A DNA stretch of 33,884 bases from positions 1 through 33,884 of the forward strand of contig NZ_AUAS01000025.1 of NCBI RefSeq assembly GCF_000428845.1. The letters run 5' to 3'. The notes under the pieces are model-generated. The model searched no databases. It saw nothing but the letters and a program-made list of their open reading frames with translations, and was not told the DNA's origin. Source of the stretch: Dyadobacter alkalitolerans DSM 23607. GTDB lineage: Bacteria > Bacteroidota > Bacteroidia > Cytophagales > Spirosomataceae. Below, piece by piece: positions 15,454-22,267 of this stretch. Numbering within the stretch: the stretch's first letter is position 1; every line of letters begins with the position of its first letter. The position numbers and the translations under genes are program-made.

Positions 15454-16104
15454 ATGGAAAAAAATGTAGAAACACTGCAATTGCGTAACAAAACGATCGG
15501 AGTACAGCAACCGGTTAGAATCACACAACCAGAGCCATGGCAATGGAATGTACTGGCTAAGGCTTTCTTACCTGACCCAACATTAAATTTTTGGCTCGGA
15601 GAGACTATCAGTGAGCAAATGCTGCAAGATTTCTTTGAAGCAGTTGTCAAAGACACACTGGCGTCTGGGGGCTGGATTTTTAGTAGTCCGGACCGACAGG
15701 TGGTGTTTGTATGGACCCGCCATGCGTATAGTCAGGAACGCCCAACGGAGTGGAAAAAGAAATGGTATAAAATTCTAGGTGACGAGGGAGTGGGGAGATA
15801 TAAGTGGTTGTATCAAGTCGGCGATGTCGAAATTGATGCCAGTAAGCTAGAAAGAAGTATGTTGCCCGATTACATGGGCGTGCTTCCCGAGTCACAAGGA
15901 TTGGGCTACGGAAGTCATATTTTCAAATGGACTGTCAATTATTTTGACAGCCTTGGCTATGAGACGCCATTCATTTTAGCAAGTACAAGGCGATCTGCAA
16001 AATTATACGGTCCATTGCTAGGGTATTACATACATAAGGAAGTGCTAGCCAGTGAAGCTGACGAAATACCTGTGGGGGTATTTATGAAAAGAAATATAGA
16101 GTAA
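15454..16104 (+). CDS. GNAT-family N-acetyltransferase
   Basis: 216-aa protein with the acetyl-CoA-binding motif at residues 141-157 (MGVLPESQGLGYGSHIF; the Q/R-x-x-G-x-G/A signature is Q148-GLGYG). The C-terminal ILASTRRSAKLYGPLLGYY (about 174-192) is the usual GNAT motif B, where a conserved Tyr acts as general acid. It lies 52 bp after the decarboxylase gene and is probably co-transcribed. It may acetylate the amine product, for example histamine, but the substrate cannot be read from sequence. Confidence 0.8.
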   Translation: MEKNVETLQLRNKTIGVQQPVRITQPEPWQWNVLAKAFLPDPTLNFWLGETISEQMLQDFFEAVVKDTLASGGWIFSSPDRQVVFVWTRHAYSQERPTEWKKKWYKILGDEGVGRYKWLYQVGDVEIDASKLERSMLPDYMGVLPESQGLGYGSHIFKWTVNYFDSLGYETPFILASTRRSAKLYGPLLGYYIHKEVLASEADEIPVGVFMKRNIE

Positions 16105-16332
16105 TAACAAAGCGCAGGTAAATAAACTATTCTTACACCTGGGCGATATGATCCTTAATGCTGATTTTCCTTCAGACTATTTTGTAGTGAAGTGCATCTT
16201 TAAAAAACTAAGTTAGCCATAACTGCCACGGATGATGCTTTTCAATATGAAGTGTCCAAGTCCACCAACACGTTTTTCATTGACAGCACTTGTTTTAACA
16301 CAGATTATTCAACCTCAAAGCAGTAACCTCCA

Positions 16333-16677
16333 ATGTTAGTTAGAGTAGTTAGAATGACTTTCCATGCGTCAGAAGCAGTCAATTTCCTGACAATTTTCAA
16401 TCAGGCTAAATTACAAATTCGGACATTTCCGGGTTGCTCCCATCTGGAATTGCTCCGCGATTTAGACCAGCCTAATATATTTGTGACATATAGCCACTGG
16501 GATTCATCCCAATCCCTGGATCACTACCGACATTCCGAGTTTTTTCAATCCACTTGGACTGCTATTAAAGTACTGTTCGCAGACCGGCCGATAGCGTTTT
16601 CGATGGAAAATGTTGGAAATGCTGTGGGGGAAAGTACCGCCGTTAGGACTATTTCATCATTGCTGGCCGATCAATGA
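16333..16677 (+). CDS. ABM-domain (antibiotic biosynthesis monooxygenase-like) protein
   Basis: 114-aa small ferredoxin-like-fold protein. The order of strand (MLVRVVRMTF), helix (EAVNFLTIFNQAKLQIRTFPGC), strands (SHLELLRDLDQPNIFVTYSHW), helix (SLDHYRHSEFFQSTWTAIKVLF) fits the ABM superfamily, with the typical GC-x-x-x-L and W-x-S motifs. Members act as cofactor-free monooxygenases, haem-degrading enzymes or unknown dimers. It follows the decarboxylase-GNAT pair after a 228-bp gap with no visible gene, so it may have its own promoter. Confidence 0.75.
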   Translation: MLVRVVRMTFHASEAVNFLTIFNQAKLQIRTFPGCSHLELLRDLDQPNIFVTYSHWDSSQSLDHYRHSEFFQSTWTAIKVLFADRPIAFSMENVGNAVGESTAVRTISSLLADQ

Positions 16678-16700
16678 GTCTTCTCATAAGGCATTAAGTT

Positions 16701-16728
16701 TATACCTCTTAGACCTCTGAGGGGTATA
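16701..16728 (+). terminator. hairpin after the ABM gene
   Basis: TATACCTCTTAG and CTGAGGGGTATA pair over 12 bp, including two G-U pairs, around the loop ACCT, 24 bp after the ABM stop codon. No T-run follows, so intrinsic termination is uncertain. Confidence 0.4.
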
Positions 16729-17282
16729 CATCTTAATGCTGATAATAGACCGGGGGTAACAGCGACTGGTAGCGAGAATGGTTTGGGCGACAATTAGTGG
16801 ACCCAAGGTAACGGATGTCTGGGAAAACCCCTAAGGTCATTGTGATCAATGCTGCTATTAAGCAGCGGGGTGCCAAGAAACCTTGCTCTTTTCATTTCTT
16901 CTGTTGGGTACGATCGTTCCCTAAAAGTATGCAGACAGTGCCGCACACACGAAGGTGAGACCGGCTAGGTGGACGAAACAAAACGCTAGTCACTTAGTCA
17001 CAGTTTTATCGCTCTTGAATTTAAGAAAGGAGCGAATTTTCATATTATCCGATAAAAGAAATATAAAAAAATCGGGCAAATTTAATATGTGCTCGTAAAG
17101 ATGCACAAGCATAAAATTATTGAGTTGATCCGGATAGCCGATGAAATAAACGGATTACCTTCTAATCCTATGTCTATTGCTGGGGCAACTTGAACATCGT
17201 GATAGGGATGTCATTAGGAAAATATGCTAACATCAACATTAGTAGTTAAAATTAAGCGCAGAAGCTCTATTTTAACATAATC
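16729..17282. other. gene-free spacer
   Basis: I see no supported gene here. A 30-codon frame (17101-17193, MHKHKIIELIRIADEINGLP) is too short to judge. There is a small hairpin GCTGCT-ATTA-AGCAGC near 16851-16866. The downstream gene is on the opposite strand and ends at 17283. Confidence 0.5.
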
Positions 17283-18359
17283 TTAAATATCGGGTACACC
17301 TATTTGTGATCGGTTTGAATAAGAGTGACGGATCAGCCTGTTGGCAGGAGCTTCAATAAATTTATTTACGATATATGAAATAAGCACAACAGAGGCAATG
17401 GTTATCAACAGCGCCGGATAAATATTAAGCTTCCATGTGCCTGTTAAAATTGGCAACAGCTGCATACCGATATATTGATGGATTAGATACAGGCAATAGG
17501 AGATCCTGCCCAAAAAAAGCAGCGGGGCTTTATTAAGAAAGGTGAGTTTCCCAAAAATCGCAAGTGCAAAAACAATGTGATAAAATGTCAATATCGAATA
17601 ATGCTCAACCGGCGTCACATGATATCGGGACCTGCCTCCAAAACCATGTAAATAACACGCTGCAACAAGGCTAAAAAGAAGCAGTACCGAGTCTCTGAGA
17701 ACATTTTTACCGTCTTTAATTAAATAGAAAATTATACCTGAAAAGAAGAGTGGAAAGTGATTGAGCAGCTCCATTTTCCTTGTGACCAGCTCGTAGAATT
17801 TGGAATAATGTCCCGAGAACGTATGGAATACGATAATGATCAATGTCAGGGAAAAGCCCATAGCGACAATGTTTTTAATGTTGCCGGTAATGAGCAGCAA
17901 GAAAATCCAGAAATAGAAGACCAGTTCGACTAGCAGCGTCCAATAGGATTGATCCATGTATTCTTCACCAAACAAAATGGAAGCCATGGTCAGGTTTGCC
18001 AGGATTCTTGCAAGGCTAAGCAGATGTGGCTCGAAATACATCATCACGGTTGCAGTCAGCAGCATACAGCACCAAAAGGCAGGGTATAGTCTTGCAAAGC
18101 GCGAAACAAGGAAGTCCGGCCAGTGCTTAACCCTTGAAATGGTCATAAAAATGACAAATCCACTGATCATGAAAAAGATGTCGACGCCTGTTACGCCAAA
18201 CCTAAATTCAAATCCTAGCATCGTCCCATTTGGGCCCAAAGTATAGTGGAATAAAACTACAATCATTGCTGCCAGCCCACGCAAAGCATCTAGTTCTAAC
18301 AGCCTCTCACCAGGGGCCTCGTACGGGGTGAATTTTTTGGGTAATGGTAATTCTGCCAC
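17283..18359 (-). CDS. acyltransferase-3 family membrane protein (OafA-like)
   Basis: 358-aa integral membrane protein, read from a GTG start at 18359 (MAELPLPKKFTPYEAP). The motif LLELDALRGLAAMIVVLFHY (about 20-39) is the hallmark N-terminus with the conserved R and H of the acyltransferase-3 family. FGVTGVDIFFMISGFVIF follows near 54-71, then about eight further membrane segments, including SYWTLLVELVFYFWIF. Members transfer acyl, usually acetyl, groups to sugars of surface polysaccharides or small molecules. It stands alone on the minus strand, 142 bp downstream of a response-regulator gene. The substrate is unknown. Confidence 0.9.
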   Translation of the reverse strand: MAELPLPKKFTPYEAPGERLLELDALRGLAAMIVVLFHYTLGPNGTMLGFEFRFGVTGVDIFFMISGFVIFMTISRVKHWPDFLVSRFARLYPAFWCCMLLTATVMMYFEPHLLSLARILANLTMASILFGEEYMDQSYWTLLVELVFYFWIFLLLITGNIKNIVAMGFSLTLIIIVFHTFSGHYSKFYELVTRKMELLNHFPLFFSGIIFYLIKDGKNVLRDSVLLLFSLVAACYLHGFGGRSRYHVTPVEHYSILTFYHIVFALAIFGKLTFLNKAPLLFLGRISYCLYLIHQYIGMQLLPILTGTWKLNIYPALLITIASVVLISYIVNKFIEAPANRLIRHSYSNRSQIGVPDI

Positions 18360-18501
18360 ATTTAACGGTTTATGCAGGGCAGTTAAGTATCCTGTCTATG
18401 TTATCTGCTAAAAAAAGTCATAAGGTTGCAAAGGGGACAAGTGTCATGATTATAGTGCCCCTGCGCCAAACCCAGCCATAATAATAAGGGTGTTTCAGGA
18501 T

Positions 18502-18921
18502 TTACTTAGCGTAATGGGTGATATAGAAGTCTTTTATATCACTGGCCAGTTGTCCAATTTGCTCATATGTGACTGGCTTTTGAAAATATCCGGAAGCCCC
18601 ACTTGCAATTACCTTATCAATCAGAGCAGGGTCGCTGGCCCTTGAGATTGCCAAGATGGGCACAAATTTACCGTCGGGGTCAGATTTTATAGCATTAATC
18701 ACTTCCAGTCCACTCATGCGTGGCATATTGATGTCCATCAAAACCAAAGCGGGTCCCGAAGGCCAATTACCCTGTAAATTCTCCAGAAAGGTAGTACCAC
18801 TACTGAATTCAATAATGTCAACTTTGGTCATGAGTTGATGGACCGCCTGACCGATGACCATCCGGTCATCATCGTCATCATCAACCAGGTAAATTGTTCT
18901 TTTTTCATTGACCATTTGCAT
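18502..18921 (-). CDS. single-domain response regulator (CheY-like)
   Basis: 139-aa stand-alone receiver from the ATG at 18921 (MQMVNEKRTIYLVDDDDDDR); an ATG at 18915 is an alternative. The acidic pocket, the phospho-acceptor in LVLMDINMPRMSG and the lysine in GYFQKPV are all intact. No output domain. It lies 142 bp upstream of the acyltransferase gene on the same strand. No partner kinase is nearby. Confidence 0.88.
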   Translation of the reverse strand: MQMVNEKRTIYLVDDDDDDRMVIGQAVHQLMTKVDIIEFSSGTTFLENLQGNWPSGPALVLMDINMPRMSGLEVINAIKSDPDGKFVPILAISRASDPALIDKVIASGASGYFQKPVTYEQIGQLASDIKDFYITHYAK

Positions 18922-19221
18922 CGTTTTAAGTACCCATTCATAACGACTGCAATAGGGGAGGTTGGACTGCTCGCAAAAAATGAAAAGCAATTTGCCCGAG
19001 ATTAAGCAGCTTATCAAAGTTACTAACAAATTTCCGATTACGGGCTATCAGGTAATTGGCCGTATGCATCTTGGGCTCACCCAATTGGTTCTAGCGCAAC
19101 TCTTTGCATCATATTTAATAAGCTTTTAAGATCGCGGCTGGAATATATCTCAAACCCCAGACATGCACCATCCATTGGACATTGTGAGTATCTTGCGGTG
19201 AGAGCGGAGGAGATTGATGAC

Positions 19222-19436
19222 ATGCAGGATCCAAAGCACATTTATTTGATTGATGATGACCCGACGGTCGGCTCCTGGTTACCGAAGCCTTCTTACATGT
19301 ACTTCCTACAATTAAAATCATTGAAGCGGTAAATGGGTTGCATTTCTTATAGATTATTGAGCCAGGCAGCCACCCATCACCTGCGTTGATCCTGCTGGAT
19401 GTTAATATGCCTGGGATGAATGGGCTGGAAACACGA
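19222..19436 (+). pseudogene. broken response-regulator gene, paralogue of 12864
   Basis: The ATG at 19222 opens MQDPKHIYLIDDDP, almost the same start as the broken gene at 12864. A missing base near 19263 shifts the frame: the homologous reading continues as GRLLVTEAFLHVLPTIKIIEAVNGLHFL, hits TAG near 19350, then resumes IIEPGSHPSPALILLDVNMPGMNGLET. Homology ends at about 19436, where an unrelated regulator fragment begins. The lesions differ from those in the 12864 copy, so the two decayed separately. Confidence 0.75.
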
Positions 19437-19846
19437 GGTTCTTCTTACAAATCGTCGAAACAGACGTTCAGACGATCAAGCATGTATTCCGCCGTGGCGC
19501 AAACGGCTTCCTGTGTAAATCTGCTACTTTTGAAGAATTTAAAGAATCTATATTCCAGGTAAGCGTGGGAAAACAGTATATAAGCAAATCCCTTCATGAG
19601 CAAATGATCAACAGTGTTCTTGATGATGAACAGGCCGTTTTGCATCTGTCACCGCGTGAGACGGAGACACTTCAAAGGATCTGCCGTGGCCAAACCATTA
19701 AAGAAATTGCCTTTGAGTTAAGCCTTAGCATCCACACCGTCCGGTACTACTACCGAAGTGTGATGGATAAACTAAAAATAAGGCGTACGGCAGACTTGAT
19801 CGTACTAGCCATGCAGCATGGACTTTACATTCCCCAAACCGTTTAA
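19437..19846 (+). pseudogene. LuxR/NarL-type response regulator, 5'-truncated
   Basis: The open frame begins mid-protein: FFLQIVETDVQTIKHVFRRGANGFLCKSATFEEFKESIFQVSVGKQYIS is the last third of a receiver domain with its conserved Lys. It continues into a full LuxR-type helix-turn-helix, LSPRETETLQRICRGQTIKEIAFELSLSIHTVRYYYRSVMDKLKIRRTADLIVLA, and a normal C-terminus. The first ~70 residues, including the phospho-acceptor Asp, are absent; the frame is joined directly to the broken regulator upstream. A start at 19565 could express the DNA-binding domain alone. Confidence 0.75.
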
Positions 19847-20007
19847 ATAAGTATGCTAGCCGGTAAACAGCCCGCAGGTTTAACGTCTCACATAGTATCG
19901 TAACCAATATCAACGTTGGCCATAAATTCACCGAGCCCTCCATTGCCGGGTATGGCTATACGGCGGTCGGCTCACTGGATTATTGTCGGGACTTATTAAA
20001 ACCAGGC

Positions 20008-20445
20008 TCAGGACGCTGGCAGGTTGGTCTCAGGCAAAAGCCGATAGTCCTGGCCTACCTGAGGTTTAAGCCATGACTGGATTAGCTTGCAATCACTGAG
20101 GGACAAGGGTTTTGATAGAGAGTTAATCACTTGACGGAAATTGGCTGCACGCTGCATTTCCGCGCTGTCAGCAGAAGTTACCATAAACACTCTTGTATTA
20201 AATAAATAGGGGTGGTCTTGCAGCGCATCTAGAAATTCCCAGCCGTTCATTATGGGCATATTAATATCAAGTAGAATAAGAAATTCGGTTTGTGGGCCGC
20301 AGGAGTCCATAAAATTAAGCGCTTGTTCCCCATTAGCAGCGCAAAAAATGTTGTTAGTCAAACCTGCCTTTTTTAGCAGCATTTGATGGAGGGTCAAGAC
20401 GATCGGGTCGTCATCAACCAAAAGCAATACAGCGCTATTATTCAT
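20008..20445 (-). CDS. single-domain response regulator (CheY-like)
   Basis: 145-aa stand-alone receiver from the ATG at 20445 (MNNSAVLLLVDDDPIVLTLHQML); upstream codons look non-protein. The pocket VDDD, the phospho-acceptor in LILLDINMPIMNG and the lysine in SLSKPLS are intact. It is one of several receivers in 12.8-20.4 kb and is only distantly similar to the others. Its C-terminal tail of about 25 residues is unremarkable. Confidence 0.88.
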   Translation of the reverse strand: MNNSAVLLLVDDDPIVLTLHQMLLKKAGLTNNIFCAANGEQALNFMDSCGPQTEFLILLDINMPIMNGWEFLDALQDHPYLFNTRVFMVTSADSAEMQRAANFRQVINSLSKPLSLSDCKLIQSWLKPQVGQDYRLLPETNLPAS

Positions 20446-20617
20446 ATATATGTTACAGTGTGTACAGGGTATATATTTATTTCCAACGGCATGGTGCATG
20501 TTGCAGATTTGATAGCACTTATACTTGTTTTGATCGATCATCTAACAACTATCCATTCCTTATTTGAAGGCCTATTTAAGCCGTAGTTTAAAAAAAGCAA
20601 TATCGGCTATCTGGCTA

Positions 20618-21541
20618 CTACTGCTCGGCCAGGGAAACAGTGATGTGCCACATATCTCCTGCATTGGTAACCTTCTGTGTACCCCAGCTACCGCTTCCGC
20701 CGTCACTGCGAAGGTAAACCCTAAAAGCCAGCGTTGTTATTTCTTGCCCGGTAACCATCACGCTACCGCAAGCGGCGCCACTGCCACAATCCCCGGTGAT
20801 GGGCGATTTACTGTGTAGCACCTTGGTCTGTGTAGTGTCAAGGACCATCTGTTTGTTCCCTGAAAGCTTATGGAGTGTGTTGCCTGGCGATTCAAGTTCC
20901 AGTTCTGTTACAAAACCCAAACGCTTGCTGCCAAAGTTTGTGGTTGCACCCAGTCCGACAAGGGAGATCACCGGGTCTTTAACGGGCCTGCTGAATTTAA
21001 GCCTTAATTTTCCGAAATAATAGCGGCTTGTGTCGGTGGTAGCAGCTTTGGCGGCTAAAAGTGGTTTGGTGGAAAGAAAAATCTGTATGCCTGCATTATA
21101 GCTCAGATTGATGCCGGCCCCGGCGGGCCCGGCGGGGTGCGAGGTGAAGATAGTATGGGTCGAATCCTGGAAATGGAAATTGTTGTTGACAATAGGTTCA
21201 GCACGTACGTGCGTTGCACTCGCTCCGGATGCAGCACCAAAAGTCAGCCCCGTAACATGTTGGGGAACTGCAACGTAGACCTGATCATCAAAGCTAAAAG
21301 TTACTAGCAGGGGGTTTTGTAGTGGCTGAAAATAAATCCCTGCATCACTTCTCCCATTGTTGTTTAAAAAGAAGCCCAAGGTCTGTGGTATTGAGGTCGG
21401 GCCTTTGGGGACCGGTGGTTTGTAGCTGTTATTTACCCCATCCTGGATAAACTCCAAGGTATTTTGTGCGTGCGCACTGTTTAGGAAAACACATGTAAGA
21501 AGCGCTGATAAGCACGCTTTGATAGCTCGTCGTGTTTGCAT
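20618..21541 (-). CDS. exported protein of unknown function
   Basis: 307-aa protein. The ATG at 21541 is chosen because AAGGAG lies about 9 nt upstream and the product begins with a good signal peptide, MQTRRAIKACLSALLTCVFLNSAHA|Q. The mature part is rich in beta strands and small polar residues, with two short Gly/Ser-rich loops and a cysteine pair (GDCGSGAACGS). No T9SS sorting domain follows, unlike its large neighbours; the protein ends abruptly after GDMWHITVSLAEQ. It may be the N-terminal module of a larger cell-surface protein, or a complete small one. No function can be assigned. Confidence 0.75.
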   Translation of the reverse strand: MQTRRAIKACLSALLTCVFLNSAHAQNTLEFIQDGVNNSYKPPVPKGPTSIPQTLGFFLNNNGRSDAGIYFQPLQNPLLVTFSFDDQVYVAVPQHVTGLTFGAASGASATHVRAEPIVNNNFHFQDSTHTIFTSHPAGPAGAGINLSYNAGIQIFLSTKPLLAAKAATTDTSRYYFGKLRLKFSRPVKDPVISLVGLGATTNFGSKRLGFVTELELESPGNTLHKLSGNKQMVLDTTQTKVLHSKSPITGDCGSGAACGSVMVTGQEITTLAFRVYLRSDGGSGSWGTQKVTNAGDMWHITVSLAEQ

Positions 21542-21641
21542 TTTTGGGCTCCTTGAGTGGATTTTTACTGTCATAACCTGTTAACACTTACGTTGAGCAG
21601 GCTATCATGCAAGCTAAAAGCTTTTAAGCGATTTTAAATTG

Positions 21642-21715
21642 AAACACCTTCCATCGAAGCAATAGAAGGTGTTTGAAATATACTCAACGTTTAGAAGGCG
21701 CACAGCCTTCTAAAC
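21642..21715. other. two orphan hairpins in a divergent spacer
   Basis: AAACACCTTC / GAAGGTGTTT (21642-21674, 13-nt loop) and GTTTAGAAGGC / GCCTTCTAAAC (21689-21715, 5-nt loop) lie between the 5' ends of two divergent genes, where terminators are not expected. The first shares its ACACCTT style with the terminator at 22183. They may be leftovers of a lost gene or leader elements. The rest of the 21542-21941 spacer shows no gene. Confidence 0.55.
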
Positions 21716-21941
21716 AAAGATAATTGCTGGACAGGTTACTTGCTTGTAGATTTTTTATGATTGTTCACACCAATACCCAATAAAAAACTATAAAAATATA
21801 TTGATAATCAATTAGTTATGTTTAATTATTGAACTGGGTGCAGACTATTAGCGGTTGGCAGATACTGTTAAAAGCCTCTTTGCAACTTATTTTTGCTTGC
21901 ATGAAGCTCAACGGTTGAGATCTATGTTGTAACGGAGGGTT

Positions 21942-22160
21942 ATGAAATTTTTTTTAAGGAGAAATACACGTGAGATAAACAACACGTTTCCAGGTTTTGA
22001 CTATTATCCCTCACAAGTTGTCCGTTTTTTGCAGGTAGGCGATACTTTCATAATACTTCTTGATAGCGGCGAGATTTTGCACTTTCAGCCAGAGGATGTC
22101 AAATCTTTCCGACAATGGCTTGCAAGGCACCATGTGCCCAGTGTCTTGCATCAGAGTTAG
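21942..22160 (+). CDS. small hypothetical protein
   Basis: 72-aa protein preceded by a clear ribosome-binding site (GGAGGG about 5 nt before the ATG), unusual for this genome. The sequence is protein-like: a basic N-terminus, then FPGFDYYPSQVVRFLQVGDTFIILLDSGEILHFQPEDVKSFRQWLARHHV, which suggests a small beta-sheet domain with a C-terminal helix. I recognise no family. A strong terminator follows at 22183, supporting a real transcription unit. Confidence 0.7.
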   Translation: MKFFLRRNTREINNTFPGFDYYPSQVVRFLQVGDTFIILLDSGEILHFQPEDVKSFRQWLARHHVPSVLHQS

Positions 22161-22182
22161 CCGCTACCTACAGTAACAAAAA

Positions 22183-22211
22183 ACACCTTTCCAACAACGC
22201 TGGAAAGGTGT
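22183..22211. terminator. bidirectional intrinsic terminator
   Basis: ACACCTTTCCA and TGGAAAGGTGT form a perfect 11-bp stem with a 7-nt loop, midway between the convergent genes ending at 22160 (+) and 22268 (-). An A-run (CAAAAAACACC) on its left gives a U-tract for minus-strand transcripts. Confidence 0.8.
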
Positions 22212-22267
22212 AATGGATTCTAGATCTACCATCGGGCTAACGCCTTCAAGTGCCTTTAATGGTCTTA

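Noticed and set aside
17101..17193. 30-codon frame MHKHKIIELIRIADEINGLP
   Set aside because: Too short, with no family likeness, no ribosome-binding site and no supporting context.
19850..20090. Open stretch reading HKFTEPSIAGYGYTAVGSLDY on the plus strand
   Set aside because: It overlaps the 3' end of an intact minus-strand regulator, has no start codon or recognisable domain, and is probably chance.
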